64,000 bases of DNA from Bradyrhizobium zhanjiangense (lineage in GTDB: Bacteria > Pseudomonadota > Alphaproteobacteria > Rhizobiales > Xanthobacteraceae): contig NZ_CP022221.1 in NCBI RefSeq assembly GCF_004114935.1, forward strand, positions 9,011,001 to 9,075,000, given 5' to 3'. The notes beneath the pieces were generated by a model, which ran no database searches, was not told the DNA's origin, and was given only the letters and a program-made list of their open reading frames with translations. This document shows positions 42,409 to 51,569 of this stretch, in pieces. Numbering within the stretch: the stretch's first letter is position 1; each line of letters starts with the position of its first letter. The position numbers and the translations under genes are program-made.

Positions 42409-42930
42409 TCAAATCTTCCCCGACACGTCCTTCTGCACGCGGTTGGCCATGTCGATCAGCCGGCGCCAGGCTCTTTCCAGGAACGACATCACACGATCGA
42501 GATCCTGGTCGCTCGGCAGCGGGATCTCGATCTTGCGCTCGCCCTCGGCGGCTTTCGGCTCCGCCTTCTTGAGAGGATCGGATTTCGGCAGCGGCTCGTC
42601 GATCTTTCCCGACACCGTCGGCCCGGCCGCGAGCTGACCCTTCAGCTTCTCGACTTCGGCCTGAAGCCGGCCGATCTCGGCATCGAGTGCGGACCGCTCG
42701 TCGGGGACCGCGTAGCAAGCCCAGCCAGCGCCGTTCTTGGTGCAGGTCGACATGGCGCCGGTGCGGGTGTCGAGCCGCAACACGCCCTCGGGGATCGGCG
42801 TCATGCTGTAGCGGCCGTTTTCACTGTCGGGAGCGGATTGCGCGGCGGCGAAGCCACCGCTGACGACCATCACCACGGCGAACGCGGCTACCGCAAACCA
42901 TGATGTTGTGGATGACGTCACAGGTCTCAT
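42409..42930 (-). CDS. Secreted hypothetical protein with coiled-coil segment
   Basis: A 173-residue exported protein. The signal peptide (AVAAFAVVMVVSGGFAAAQ) leads into SAPDSENGRYSMTPIPEGVL, then a cysteine pair (TCTKNGAGWACYAVPDE) and a coiled coil (ALDAEIGRLQAEVEKLKGQL). The C-terminus is amphipathic and charged (VMSFLERAWRRLIDMANRVQ). It may be a periplasmic scaffold. Start at 42930 (GGAG six bases before); the longer frame is unlikely. No family recognised. Confidence 0.65.
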   Translation of the reverse strand: MRPVTSSTTSWFAVAAFAVVMVVSGGFAAAQSAPDSENGRYSMTPIPEGVLRLDTRTGAMSTCTKNGAGWACYAVPDERSALDAEIGRLQAEVEKLKGQLAAGPTVSGKIDEPLPKSDPLKKAEPKAAEGERKIEIPLPSDQDLDRVMSFLERAWRRLIDMANRVQKDVSGKI

Positions 42931-43289
42931 CTTGCGCTCCGCCACGATGTGCAGGTGGCACTTTCGTAATTCTACACCCGCCGAGGCCATCCGCCGCCCA
43001 AAACGCACCACCGATATTCAACAACCGCGACGGTCCCTTTGATCCCGGCAGCGCGGCGAAATGGCGGCTGCATCCGCCGATCATGCGGAGAGCTGCTGCG
43101 GTGCGGCGTCACGCTGTGTGCAGCGCTGCTGTGTGCGCCAATATCATCAACTAAATCAGATACATAACAGAAAGCGACGCAATCGTGACTTGGCTTGACT
43201 TGATTATAGGCCATCAGTATGGTCCGCGCGGCTTTTGAGGGTGGCGGGCGTAATTTCCATTCAGCCGCGGCGTTTCGGGTCTTCGTTGC
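42931..43289. other. Intergenic region upstream of the F0 operon
   Basis: 359 bases with no gene. Base composition falls in AT-richer stretches towards the right end (tacataacagaaagcgacg). A candidate promoter for atpI is described separately. No palindromic repeat of the families above is present. Confidence 0.5.
43195..43223 (+). promoter_or_regulatory. Candidate sigma-70 promoter for the atp operon
   Basis: TTGACT (43195-43200) and TATGGT (43218-43223) with a 17-base spacer lie 67 bases before the atpI start. The match is good for an alphaproteobacterial housekeeping promoter. Transcription start is not shown, so this is a sequence-only call. Confidence 0.5.
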
Positions 43290-43664
43290 ATGACACAGGG
43301 CACGGGACACGGTGAGAATGGAGATCGCGATAGATCGTCCGAGGAAGCTGCGCTTTCCGAACGGCTCGGAAGTCTTGATCAGCGGTTGTCCGAACTTCGG
43401 GACCGGCGGAGCAAGACCGAGCAACCCGCAGGTGACGGTGAAGACGGAGCGGCCAGAGCCTCGGCGATGGCGCTTGGTTTCCGGTTATCCTCGGAGTTGG
43501 TCGCCGGCGTCGTTGTCGGAGCGGGGATTGGCTGGGGGTTCGACCGCTTGCTGTCGACGTCGCCTTTCGGATTTATCGTGTTCCTGCTGCTGGGCTTCGT
43601 CGCCGGCGTGGTGAATGTGGTGAGAACGGCGGGCGCGGGTCAAAACAGGCGCGGTGGTTCTTAG
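43290..43664 (+). CDS. atpI: ATP synthase protein I (AtpI)
   Basis: A 124-residue small membrane protein at the head of the F0 genes. The charged N-terminus ([18 protein letters not shown]) is followed by two membrane segments ([16 protein letters not shown] and [20 protein letters not shown]). AtpI assists c-ring assembly or Mg/Ca handling in other bacteria and is not part of the final enzyme. It is followed by atpB with a 108-base gap. Confidence 0.9.
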   Translation: MTQGTGHGENGDRDRSSEEAALSERLGSLDQRLSELRDRRSKTEQPAGDGEDGAARASAMALGFRLSSELVAGVVVGAGIGWGFDRLLSTSPFGFIVFLLLGFVAGVVNVVRTAGAGQNRRGGS

Positions 43665-43772
43665 GCGATCCCCAGGAGAGGAATGATCGTGCCGGCTCGC
43701 CGGTACGGGCCGGCCCGGCCGGCAGACCGAGACCCGCCGGCATTGCCCGGCAGACCAAGAGATGCCGCGCTG

Positions 43773-44522
43773 ATGAAAATCGACCCGATCCACCAGTTCA
43801 ACATCGAGCCTCTCTTCACCCTGGGCCATATCGGCAATCATACGATCGCCTTCACCAATTCGTCGCTCTACATGCTGGTGGCCGTGGCGATCATCTCGAT
43901 CCTGATGCTCGCCAGCGGCACGCAGCTGATTCCCGGGCGTCTGCAGTCCGTCGCAGAAATCTCCTACGAATTCGTCGCCTCGACCATCCGTTCGACGGCC
44001 GGCGCGGAAGGCATGAAGTTCTTCCCGCTGATCTTCTCGCTGTTCATGTTCATCTGCGTCTCGAATCTGGTGGGTATCATCCCCTACACCTTCACGGTGT
44101 CGAGCCACCTGATCGTCACCGCGGCGCTTGCGCTCCTGGTGTTCTTCACCGTCCTGATCTACGGCGTCTACAAGAACGGCCTGAAATTCTTCAAGATTTT
44201 CGTTCCCCACGGCGTCCCCATCTACATCCTGCCGCTGGTCATGTTCATCGAGGTCCTGTCGTTCTTCCTGCGGCCGGTCTCCCACAGCGTCCGTCTCTTC
44301 GCCAACATGCTGGCCGGCCACATCGCGCTGAAGGTGTTCGCGGGCTTCGTCGCCATGCTCGGCTTCTCGCTCGGCGCCGTCGGCTGGGTCGGCGGCGTGC
44401 TGCCGCTGGCGCTCACGGTCGCGCTGACCTCGCTCGAGATCCTGGTCGCGTTCCTCCAGGCCTATGTGTTCGCGATCCTGACCTGCATCTACCTCAACGA
44501 CGCCATTCATCCGGGACACTGA
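43773..44522 (+). CDS. atpB: ATP synthase F0 subunit a
   Basis: A 249-residue subunit a, the proton half-channel. Conserved parts include the helix [20 protein letters not shown], with the essential arginine that faces the c-ring, and the final [19 protein letters not shown] segment. Start at 43773 ([10 protein letters not shown]), the normal N-terminus in Bradyrhizobium-like genomes; an in-frame ATG at 43683 has a strong AGGAGAG site, so a 30-residue extension cannot be excluded. Confidence 0.95.
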   Translation: MKIDPIHQFNIEPLFTLGHIGNHTIAFTNSSLYMLVAVAIISILMLASGTQLIPGRLQSVAEISYEFVASTIRSTAGAEGMKFFPLIFSLFMFICVSNLVGIIPYTFTVSSHLIVTAALALLVFFTVLIYGVYKNGLKFFKIFVPHGVPIYILPLVMFIEVLSFFLRPVSHSVRLFANMLAGHIALKVFAGFVAMLGFSLGAVGWVGGVLPLALTVALTSLEILVAFLQAYVFAILTCIYLNDAIHPGH

Positions 44523-44575
44523 GCGGTCCGGGGAATTTCCACCCACAACGCAATCTTTCTTCCAAGGAGTCTAAA

Positions 44576-44806
44576 ATGGATCCGGCAGCAGCAAAACTTA
44601 TCGGCGCGGGCATCGCGTGCATCGGCATGGGCGGTGCGGGCGTCGGCGTGGGCGTGATCTTCGGCAACTACCTCGCCGCGGCCGTTCGCAATCCGTCGGC
44701 CGCTCAGGGCCAGTTCGGCAACCTGATCTTCGGCTTCGCCGTGACCGAAGCGCTCGGCATCTTCTCGCTGCTGATCGCGCTGCTGCTGCTGTTCGTTCCG
44801 CTCTGA
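44576..44806 (+). CDS. atpE: ATP synthase F0 subunit c
   Basis: A 76-residue hairpin protein that makes the rotor ring. The Gly-rich first helix ([20 protein letters not shown]), polar loop [11 protein letters not shown] and the second helix with the proton-binding glutamate in [12 protein letters not shown] are all typical. An AAGGAG site is eight bases before the ATG. Confidence 0.96.
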   Translation: MDPAAAKLIGAGIACIGMGGAGVGVGVIFGNYLAAAVRNPSAAQGQFGNLIFGFAVTEALGIFSLLIALLLLFVPL

Positions 44807-44871
44807 GGACGACGTTTTTCGCGCCGTTCCAGCCCATGGGACGGCGCGCGTGACAGCAACAGGAGAACTCC

Positions 44872-45438
44872 ATGGCTGAGAGTCATGGCGACGCAAAAGG
44901 TCCGGCGGCGGGCGCTCACACCGAGGCTGACGGTGGTCACCACGGTGGCGGTTTTCCGCCGTTCGAGAGCAGCAGCTTTGCTTCACAGCTGGTGTCGCTC
45001 GCGATCTTCTTCGTCCTGCTTTACGTGATCGTGTCCAAGCTCGCTCTGCCGCGCATCGGCGGTGCGATCGAGGCGCGGCAGAACAAAATCGAGGGCGACC
45101 TCGCCGAAGCGCAGAAGCTGAAGGACCAGTCCGACGCGGCGCTGAAGGCCTATGAAAGCGAGCTCGCTTCGGCGCGCACGCGGGCACAGGCGATCGGCAA
45201 CGAATCCCGCGACAAGGCGAATGCGCAGGCGGACGCCGAGCGCAAGGCGCTGGAAGAGCAATTGGCGGCCAAGCTCGCCGGGGCGGAGAAGACCATCGCC
45301 TCGACCCGCGCTGCCGCCATGAGCAACGTCCGCGGCATCGCGGCCGATGCGGCAGGCCAGATCGTGCAGCAGCTCACCGGCGTCGTTCCCGACGCAGCGT
45401 CGGTCAATGCCGCGGTCGATGCGTCCTTGAAGGGTTAG
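44872..45438 (+). CDS. atpG: ATP synthase F0 subunit b' (peripheral stalk)
   Basis: A 188-residue stator subunit b'. A His/Gly-rich N-terminal tail precedes one membrane segment ([20 protein letters not shown]), and a long coiled coil follows ([20 protein letters not shown] and onward). Alphaproteobacteria carry two diverged b subunits, and this is the first. AGGAG precedes the ATG. Five bases separate it from atpF. Confidence 0.94.
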   Translation: MAESHGDAKGPAAGAHTEADGGHHGGGFPPFESSSFASQLVSLAIFFVLLYVIVSKLALPRIGGAIEARQNKIEGDLAEAQKLKDQSDAALKAYESELASARTRAQAIGNESRDKANAQADAERKALEEQLAAKLAGAEKTIASTRAAAMSNVRGIAADAAGQIVQQLTGVVPDAASVNAAVDASLKG

Positions 45439-45443
45439 TCGAG

Positions 45444-45929
45444 ATGTTCTTCGAACCTGAATTTTGGGTCGCCGTCGCCTTCGTGATCCTGATGGTCGTG
45501 TTCGGCTATCTCGGGATCTTCAAGACGGCGATGACCGCGCTCGATCATCGCGCCGACCGCATCAAGGCCGAGCTCGACGACGCCGCACGTCTCAAGCAGG
45601 AGGCAGCCAAGGTGCTCGCCGACTACAAGGCGCGCAGTGCCGCGGCCGAGCGCGAGGCTGCCGACATCATCGCCAATGCCAAGTCCGAAGCCGAGCGCAT
45701 CGCGGCCGACGCCAAGGCGAAGATGGAAGACTTCGTCGCCCGCAGAACCAAGACTGCGGAGAGCAAGATCGCGCTCGCCGAGGCCCAGGCGCTGGCCGAT
45801 GTCCGCGCCGCAGCCGCCGAAGCCGCCGTACAGGCCGCCTCGACGATCCTGTCGCAGTCGGTCAAGGGCCAGGTCGCCGACGACCTGCTCGCCAAGGGCA
45901 TCAACGAGGTTCGGCAGAAGCTGAACTGA
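45444..45929 (+). CDS. atpF: ATP synthase F0 subunit b (peripheral stalk)
   Basis: A 161-residue stator subunit b with one N-terminal segment ([19 protein letters not shown]) and a long charged coiled coil ([20 protein letters not shown]). It pairs with b' to form the peripheral stalk. It is the last gene before a strong terminator; the F1 genes are not in this window. Confidence 0.95.
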   Translation: MFFEPEFWVAVAFVILMVVFGYLGIFKTAMTALDHRADRIKAELDDAARLKQEAAKVLADYKARSAAAEREAADIIANAKSEAERIAADAKAKMEDFVARRTKTAESKIALAEAQALADVRAAAAEAAVQAASTILSQSVKGQVADDLLAKGINEVRQKLN

Positions 45930-45950
45930 GGGGGTTCGCCTTCACCAATC

Positions 45951-45982
45951 AAAAAGCCGGCGCGATGAGCGCCGGCTTTTTT
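45951..45982 (+). terminator. Rho-independent terminator of the F0 operon
   Basis: AGCCGGCGC at 45955-45963 pairs with GCGCCGGCT at 45969-45977 with a five-base loop, preceded by A-rich and followed by T-rich sequence (tttttt). It lies 22 bases after atpF, so the F0 genes form a separate operon from F1. Confidence 0.93.
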
Positions 45983-46010
45983 GTTTTCGACGCCACGTCA
46001 ACAAGTACGG

Positions 46011-46146
46011 TGTCATCACCCGCGCAGGCGGGTGATCCAGTACGCCGCGGCCCTCGGTTCTAACCTTGCTGTCTCGGATTACTGGATTGCCCGCCGGAGC
46101 CTGTCATCGGGCTCGCCGAAGGCGAGACCCGGTGGCGGGCAATGAC
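46011..46146. repeat. Intergenic palindromic repeat, family F
   Basis: The left end reads tcatcacccgcgcaggcggg and the right end cccggtggcgggcaatgac; gatccagtac/tactggattgc arms sit inside. It lies between the atp terminator and the end of the next leftward gene. Confidence 0.8.
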
Positions 46147-46164
46147 AGCTGAGGTCGTAGCCAA

Positions 46165-46821
46165 TTACTTCCTCTTCCGCCCCTTCGGCTCGGGCGAGAG
46201 TGCCTGCGGGTCGAAGCCGACATAGAAGATGTAGGAATCTGCGACCGCGGCTGAGGGGATCGGGTAGGCCAGATCTTCGGCGACGAAGGTGAAAGGCACG
46301 CTACCGCCCTCCGACATCTCGACCGTGGTCCGGTAGGCCTTCGAGGCGATCACCTTCTCGCCGACGCCGCCCTGCACCACGGCAATACGCAACGGGACCT
46401 CGACCGTCGCAGGCGCGCCGGCGGGACCGGCGATGACACGGCCCTGGATTCCGATCCGGGCGGTAATATCGCCGCCGCTCCGGGCGCATTCGCGCGCCAT
46501 CTTGGTAATCGTGGCCTGGAAGCGGATCTCATTGCCGACAGCCGGCTTGCCGCTGGCGCCAACCGCATAGGTGGAGGCGCCGGCGCGCACGGTGACCTGC
46601 GGGCAATCGACGTCGTCATCGGCTGGCTGGCCGGGCGCGGGCGCCGGCTTGGGCTGCGCCGGCTCGTCGGACTTGCCGCCGAACAGGCTCTTGAAGCGGT
46701 CGCTCAAGGACTGGGCCGCCACCGGCGAAACGGACGCGAGCGCAATCGACAACGCCAGCGCGACCGCCGTCCCCTGCCGCAACGCATTCCGCGATGACCG
46801 AAGCTCCTTCACCATCGACAC
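46165..46821 (-). CDS. Secreted hypothetical protein
   Basis: A 218-residue exported protein. The signal peptide (AVALALSIALASVSPVAAQ) is followed by SLSDRFKSLFGGKSDEPAQP, a Pro/Ala-rich linker, and a beta-rich domain from residue about 70 (CPQVTVRAGASTYAVGA, IRFQATITKMARECARSGGD, IGIQGRVIAGPAGAPATVEV). The start is GTG at 46821, with GGAG five bases before; ATG at 46815 is the alternative. Function unknown; similar secreted proteins are common in rhizobia. Confidence 0.68.
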   Translation of the reverse strand: MSMVKELRSSRNALRQGTAVALALSIALASVSPVAAQSLSDRFKSLFGGKSDEPAQPKPAPAPGQPADDDVDCPQVTVRAGASTYAVGASGKPAVGNEIRFQATITKMARECARSGGDITARIGIQGRVIAGPAGAPATVEVPLRIAVVQGGVGEKVIASKAYRTTVEMSEGGSVPFTFVAEDLAYPIPSAAVADSYIFYVGFDPQALSPEPKGRKRK

Positions 46822-46961
46822 CCATACTCCATGACAGCATTCCGGCCGATCGCAGGCCGGCCCGCGCCGTTATATCGCCAAAATCGGCGAACCCAAGGCA
46901 GGTAAATTACGGCAGCAAGCAAGGCGGGGCGATCAAGACTTTGGCCGCAGGAGGTGGCGGC

Positions 46962-47549
46962 TCAGCCGCGAAAATCCTCATGCAGCAGGCCGAACAGCAG
47001 GTGATCCTGCCAGATCCCGTTGATGCAGAGATAGCGGCGCGCCAGCCCCTCGCGGGAGAAGCCGCACTTCTCCAGCACCCGGATCGACGGCGCATTGGTG
47101 GGGATGCAGGCGGCCTCGACCCGGTGCAGGTTGAGCTCGCCGAACAGCGTCGGCAGCAGCACCCGCAGGGCCGCGGTCATGTAGCCGCGATGGGCGTAGG
47201 GCTGCCCAATCCAATAGCCAATGGTGCCGGCCTGCACGATGCCGCGCCGTACATTGGCCAACGTGATGCCGCCGACCATGGCGCCGTCGAGCTCGCGAAA
47301 GATCAGAAAGGGATAGGAACGATCCGCGGCGATGTCCTCGGAATAGCGGCGCAGACGGCGGCGGAAGCCGGACCGGGTGAGGTCGTCCGAGGGCCAGATC
47401 GGCTCCCAGGGCGTGAGGTAGTCGCGGCTGCTTTCGCGCAAGTGAGCCCATTGCAGGAAATCCGACATCTGCGGAGCGCGCAGCAGCAACCCGTTCCCGC
47501 GCGGCACGAGTGCGGCGGGTCCACTGGATGGCAGGCGAAAGAGGGCCAT
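46962..47549 (-). CDS. GNAT acetyltransferase, RimJ/RimL type
   Basis: A 195-residue GNAT-family N-acetyltransferase. The acetyl-CoA site is visible as YWIGQPYAHRGYMTAALRVL, and the RimJ-like C-terminal ILNAPSIRVLEKCGFSREG (here TNAPSIRVLEKCGFSREG) is present. It would transfer acetyl groups to an amino group of a protein or small molecule. It is 140 bases from the previous leftward gene and 36 bases from the end of the M16 peptidase gene, so it may be read with it. Confidence 0.9.
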   Translation of the reverse strand: MALFRLPSSGPAALVPRGNGLLLRAPQMSDFLQWAHLRESSRDYLTPWEPIWPSDDLTRSGFRRRLRRYSEDIAADRSYPFLIFRELDGAMVGGITLANVRRGIVQAGTIGYWIGQPYAHRGYMTAALRVLLPTLFGELNLHRVEAACIPTNAPSIRVLEKCGFSREGLARRYLCINGIWQDHLLFGLLHEDFRG

Positions 47550-47585
47550 GGTGATGCTTCCGGGGGGGGCGCCCCTGCGCGGCTC

Positions 47586-48875
47586 CTAATGCAGCCGAGC
47601 CTTGGCGCGCGCCCGGGTCAATCCTTCCGCAAAAGACACCGCCGTGTCCAGCCCCCTGCCGCTGCCCAATGCGACGACCGCAGGGCGGCTGCGCGAAAGC
47701 AGCGCACGTGCGGCATCCCGGGTCGATTCGACGCTGACGGCGTCGATTCGGGCCACCAGCTCCTGCACGGTCTGCGGCCGGCCATAGGCCAGCACATGCC
47801 GGGCAAGCTGCTCGGCACGGGACGAGCAGCTCTCCAGCGCCATCAACAGGCCCGCCTTCATCTGCGCCTTGGCCCGCGCGATCTCGGCCTCGGTCAGGGT
47901 TTCCACCGAATCATTCATGATGTCGATCACGACCTCCATCATCTCCGGCGCGTCGGCGGGATCAGTGCCGGTGTAAAGGCCGAAGAAGCCGGTGTCGGTG
48001 TAGGGCGCGTGGAAGGTGTAGATGGAGTAGCAGAGGCCGCGCTTCTCGCGCACCTCCTGGAACAGCCGCGACGACATCCCGCCGCCGAGAATGTTGGTGA
48101 AGACCTGGAGCGAAAACAGCGACAGGTCGGTCTGCGGCACCCCTTCGAGCGCCAGCGTCAGATGCGCCTGCTCGAGCTCGCGGTGGACCACTTTGGCGCC
48201 GCCCTGGCCGAACTGGGCGGATTGCGGCTTCGGTCCCGGTGTCGCCTCAAAGCCCGCGAAACGCTTCTCGACCTCGGCGACCACCTGCTTGTGATCGACC
48301 GCGCCGGCAGCGGCCACCACCATGTCGGGCCCGCGATAATGCGTCGACAGGTAGCCACGGAGCATGTCGCGGTTGAAGCCGCGCAGCGTCTTGGCGGTGC
48401 CGAGCAGCGAACGGCCCATCGGCTGGTCGGGATAGCAGAGCTCGTTCAGATGCTCGAACACGACGTCGTCGGGGGTGTCCTGCGCAGCCCCGATCTCCTG
48501 CACGATGACGTTCTTCTCGCGCTCCAGCTCGTCCGACTCGAAAACGGGATTGGCGAGGATGTCGGCGAGCACGTCGAGCGCGAGCGGCACGTCGGCTTTC
48601 AGCACCCGCGCGTAATAGGACGTGGTTTCGGTCGAGGTGCCGGCATTGAGGTCGCCGCCGACCGCTTCGATCTCCTCGACGATCTCGCGCGAGGAGCGCT
48701 TGGTCGTGCCCTTGAACGCCATGTGCTCCAGAAGATGCGAGATGCCGTGCTCGTTCGGCTTCTCGTCGCGCCCGCCGACGCCAGCCCAGACGCCGAGCGC
48801 CGCAGTCTCGAGATGGGGCATCTTGTCGGTGACGATGGTCAGGCCGGAGGCAAGCTTGGAAATCTCGACGCTCAT
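47586..48875 (-). CDS. M16-family metallopeptidase (processing-peptidase-like)
   Basis: A 429-residue zinc peptidase related to mitochondrial processing peptidase beta and PqqL. The inverted zinc motif is HLLEH (H47, E50, H51) with the third ligand E127 (NVIVQEIGA); a second half follows without the motif, as usual. The ATG overlaps the thrC stop by four bases (ATGA), so translation is coupled. The open frame runs upstream through thrC in another register but is not used. Substrates in alphaproteobacteria are not known. Confidence 0.93.
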   Translation of the reverse strand: MSVEISKLASGLTIVTDKMPHLETAALGVWAGVGGRDEKPNEHGISHLLEHMAFKGTTKRSSREIVEEIEAVGGDLNAGTSTETTSYYARVLKADVPLALDVLADILANPVFESDELEREKNVIVQEIGAAQDTPDDVVFEHLNELCYPDQPMGRSLLGTAKTLRGFNRDMLRGYLSTHYRGPDMVVAAAGAVDHKQVVAEVEKRFAGFEATPGPKPQSAQFGQGGAKVVHRELEQAHLTLALEGVPQTDLSLFSLQVFTNILGGGMSSRLFQEVREKRGLCYSIYTFHAPYTDTGFFGLYTGTDPADAPEMMEVVIDIMNDSVETLTEAEIARAKAQMKAGLLMALESCSSRAEQLARHVLAYGRPQTVQELVARIDAVSVESTRDAARALLSRSRPAVVALGSGRGLDTAVSFAEGLTRARAKARLH

Positions 48876-50290
48876 CCGGCAACTCCCTGCTTTGCGGCGC
48901 GGCTGACCGACAGCACGAACCGCTCGACCTCGGCCTGATCGTTCTTCATCACCTTCATGTGCTCGGATTTGGTCATCAATCCGTCGAGCCAGGCAGGCAG
49001 TTGCGGCCGCTGGCCGCAGGCTGCCTCGACCGCATCGGGGAATTTGGCCGGATGGGCCGTGGAGAGCACGACGCTCGGGACCGTCGTGTCGGTCGTATCG
49101 CGGTCGGCGACCGCAAGCGCCACTGCTGTATGCGGATCGACCAGCTCGCCCGCCTCGCGCCAGGCGGCGCGGATCGCAGCCGCAGTTTCGGTCTCGTCGG
49201 CGCGGCCTGCGTCGAACTCCCCGCGGATCGCGGCCAGCGTCGCATCGGGCAGCACGAAGCGTCCGGACTGTTTCAGAGAATCCATCAGGCGACGCACACC
49301 AGCCGCATCGCGCTGGCCGGCTTCGAACAGCAGCCGCTCGAAATTTGAGGAGATCTGGATGTCCATCGACGGCGACGCCGTGGCGTGCACCTCGCGCACC
49401 TCGTAGATCCCGGTCTTGAGCGTGCGGGCCAGGATGTCGTTGACGTTGGCGGCGATGCGCAGCGTGCGCACCGGCAGGCCCATGCGCTTGGCGACGTAGC
49501 CGGCAAAGATGTCGCCGAAATTGCCGGTCGGCACGACGAAATCCACCGCGCGCGCCGGTGCACCGACGGCGACGGCCGAGGTGAAATAGTAGACCACCTG
49601 GGCAACGATACGCGCCCAGTTGATCGAGTTGACGCCGGACAGTGACGTCGCATCGCGGAAGCGATGGTTGTTGAACATCCCCTTCACGAGCGCCTGGCAG
49701 TCGTCGAAGGTGCCTTCGACGGCGAGCGCGTGCACATTGGCCGCACCCGTCGTCGTCATCATCCGCTGCTGGACCTCTGAGATGCGGCCGTGCGGGAACA
49801 GCACGATGAGGTCGACATTCTCCAGACCCGCAAAGGCTTCGACCGCGGCGCCGCCGGTATCGCCGGAGGTCGCGACCACGATGGTGGTACGCTGGCCGCG
49901 CTTGGCGAGCACATGGTCCATCAGCCGCGAGATCAGCTGCATCGCCACGTCCTTGAAGGCGAGCGTCGGGCCGTGGAACAGCTCCAGCACGAACTGGTGC
50001 GGCGACATCTGGCGCAGCGGCACCACCGCAGGATGGCGGAAGGTGGCGTAGGCCTCGTTGGCCATGCGGCCAAGCTCGGCGTCCGTGATCTCGCCGCCGG
50101 CGAAGGGACGAATCACGTCGACCGCGACCTCCCAATAGGGGCGGCCGAAGAAGCCGGCGATGGCCTGCGCCGAAAGCTGCGGCCAAATGGCCGGCACATA
50201 CAGGCCGCCATCGCGGGCGAGCCCGGTGAGCATCACGTCACAGAAGCCGAGTTCGGGGGCCTCGCCCCGGGTCGAGATATAACGAGTCAA
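48872..50290 (-). CDS. thrC: Threonine synthase
   Basis: A 472-residue PLP enzyme that converts O-phosphohomoserine to threonine. The N-terminus TRYISTRGEAPELGF and the PLP lysine K113 in HGPTLAFKDVAMQ are diagnostic; the phosphate-binding SGDTGGAAVEAF is also clear. The start is a TTG at 50290 with a perfect GGAGGG site six bases upstream; the upstream ATG at 50455 is far off the conserved N-terminus. It is first in an operon with the M16 peptidase. Confidence 0.95.
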   Translation of the reverse strand: MTRYISTRGEAPELGFCDVMLTGLARDGGLYVPAIWPQLSAQAIAGFFGRPYWEVAVDVIRPFAGGEITDAELGRMANEAYATFRHPAVVPLRQMSPHQFVLELFHGPTLAFKDVAMQLISRLMDHVLAKRGQRTTIVVATSGDTGGAAVEAFAGLENVDLIVLFPHGRISEVQQRMMTTTGAANVHALAVEGTFDDCQALVKGMFNNHRFRDATSLSGVNSINWARIVAQVVYYFTSAVAVGAPARAVDFVVPTGNFGDIFAGYVAKRMGLPVRTLRIAANVNDILARTLKTGIYEVREVHATASPSMDIQISSNFERLLFEAGQRDAAGVRRLMDSLKQSGRFVLPDATLAAIRGEFDAGRADETETAAAIRAAWREAGELVDPHTAVALAVADRDTTDTTVPSVVLSTAHPAKFPDAVEAACGQRPQLPAWLDGLMTKSEHMKVMKNDQAEVERFVLSVSRAAKQGVAG

Positions 50291-50838
50291 ACTGCCCTCC
50301 AAAGGCCGACCGAGCCTGAGCCCGCTCGTTAAGCCTTTGATTTTACGAAAATACTTGTTAACAGCCAGCGGCTTTCGGCCACCATAAAGTGTTTTGCGGC
50401 ATCGGGAAACCGCTTCCGGTCGCTCCCGTTGCTCAATGAAAAAGGGCTGCGGCATTGCCGCAGCCCTTCTCTTGGAAGGTCTGTCGTTGTGTGCAGACCG
50501 GTTTGCCTCGTCAGGTCCCCCGACCCGCTAAAACTGTTCGCCCAAGCTTTCGTCAGCTGCAATCAAATCGTCAAGAGCCAAAACGGCAGGCGACGAACGA
50601 TGTTCCTATTTTTCCCGGCGCGCTCAGGGCATTCTGTCGCCGATACGTGCAATGACTCGCTCCATATTGCCGTTTTCTCCCGAAACCATGGCCGGCCTGA
50701 GGAACGAATGCCGCGGCGACCGATTGGGTCGGCGGAGGGTGCCGGCCATCGCCTATGCATTGCCCGGCCGATGGTGACACCGATCCGTCGACCGAACCGC
50801 TGCATCCTGGAGCAGCCGGTTCGGTCGTTGGCGGGAGA
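50291..50838. other. Large intergenic region with terminator and candidate small RNA
   Basis: 548 bases without a convincing protein gene between thrC and the response regulator. On the minus strand a strong terminator ends at 50439. Just upstream of it (50478-50499), GGTCTG and CAGACC form a second hairpin. The rest, including possible short open frames of 77-80 codons, shows no recognisable protein and no repeat. Confidence 0.55.
50439..50468 (-). terminator. Rho-independent terminator upstream of thrC
   Basis: On the minus strand AAGGGCTGCGGC and GCCGCAGCCCTT form a 12-base stem with a three-base loop (ATT on the plus strand, AAT in the transcript), followed by five T. It lies 150 bases before thrC. 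No annotated minus-strand gene ends close to it: the nearest stop is at 50839, 370 bases away. Confidence 0.85.
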
Positions 50839-51483
50839 TCAATTCATCCCGATTTCCACGGCGATCCGGATCAGATCGGAATGGTTTTTAGCCCCGAGCT
50901 TCTGCTTGAGTAGGGACGTGGTGTTCGCGACGGTCTTGTAGGAGATGCCGAGCGCCTCGGCCACTTCGACGATTTTGTCGCCGCGTCCGAGCAGGCGGAG
51001 AATCTCGAGCTCCCGCGGCGTCATCTGCGAGGCTGGATTGGCCTTGATCGCCGCACCGGAAAACGTCACGGCTTCCGCGAGCTGCGGCGAGATGAAATTG
51101 TCGCCTGCGACCACCTTGCGCACCGCCTTCAGCAAGATCCTGGGATCGTCGCCCTTGGAAACATAACCCTGCGCCCCAAGCTCGACCGCCCGCACCACGA
51201 AGGCCGGATCGTCGTTCATGCTGAACATGATGATCTTGGCGCCCGGATCGTCCTTGCGGATGCGTCGCATCAGCTCGAAGCCGGAGACATCAGGCAGGCT
51301 GATGTCGATCACGGTGACGTCGGGCCGCTTGCTGACATAGGCGCGATGCCCGGATTTGGCGTCGGTCGCCTCGTCGATACGGATCGAGTGGTCGGAGGCG
51401 AACAGGGTGCGACAACCGGACAGCACCACGGGATGGTCGTCGACGATCAGGACCCTGGTCGCCGGTCTGGCGGTATCTTGCAT
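50839..51483 (-). CDS. LuxR/NarL-type response regulator
   Basis: A 214-residue regulator with a receiver (acidic pair D15/D16, phosphoacceptor D60 in VIDISLPDV, K110 in YVSKGD) and a LuxR-type output domain (TPRELEILRLLGRGDKIVEV, GISYKTVANTTSLL). Start at 51483 (MQDTARPATRVLIVDDHP); in-frame ATGs at 51510 and 51549 have weaker sites. It is divergent, with 86 bases between, from a HisKA_3 sensor kinase, which is its likely partner. DNA targets unknown. Confidence 0.92.
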   Translation of the reverse strand: MQDTARPATRVLIVDDHPVVLSGCRTLFASDHSIRIDEATDAKSGHRAYVSKRPDVTVIDISLPDVSGFELMRRIRKDDPGAKIIMFSMNDDPAFVVRAVELGAQGYVSKGDDPRILLKAVRKVVAGDNFISPQLAEAVTFSGAAIKANPASQMTPRELEILRLLGRGDKIVEVAEALGISYKTVANTTSLLKQKLGAKNHSDLIRIAVEIGMN

Positions 51484-51569
51484 CGCGCGCTCTCTTGTTT
51501 TTCGACTCATAGACCGGCGGGAACAAATGGAAAGAGAGAATCCCACCAAAACACGTTAGAATTGACCTA

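Noticed and set aside
46794..48938. Open frame of 714 codons on the plus strand
   Set aside because: It lies opposite the M16 peptidase, GNAT and secreted-protein genes. Long antisense frames are normal at this GC content, and its sequence is rich in Arg, His, Gly and Ala without any domain.
48876..50186. N-terminal extension of the M16 peptidase frame up to 50186
   Set aside because: This part overlaps all of thrC in another register; the ATG at 48875 gives the usual N-terminus and overlaps the thrC stop as expected of an operon.
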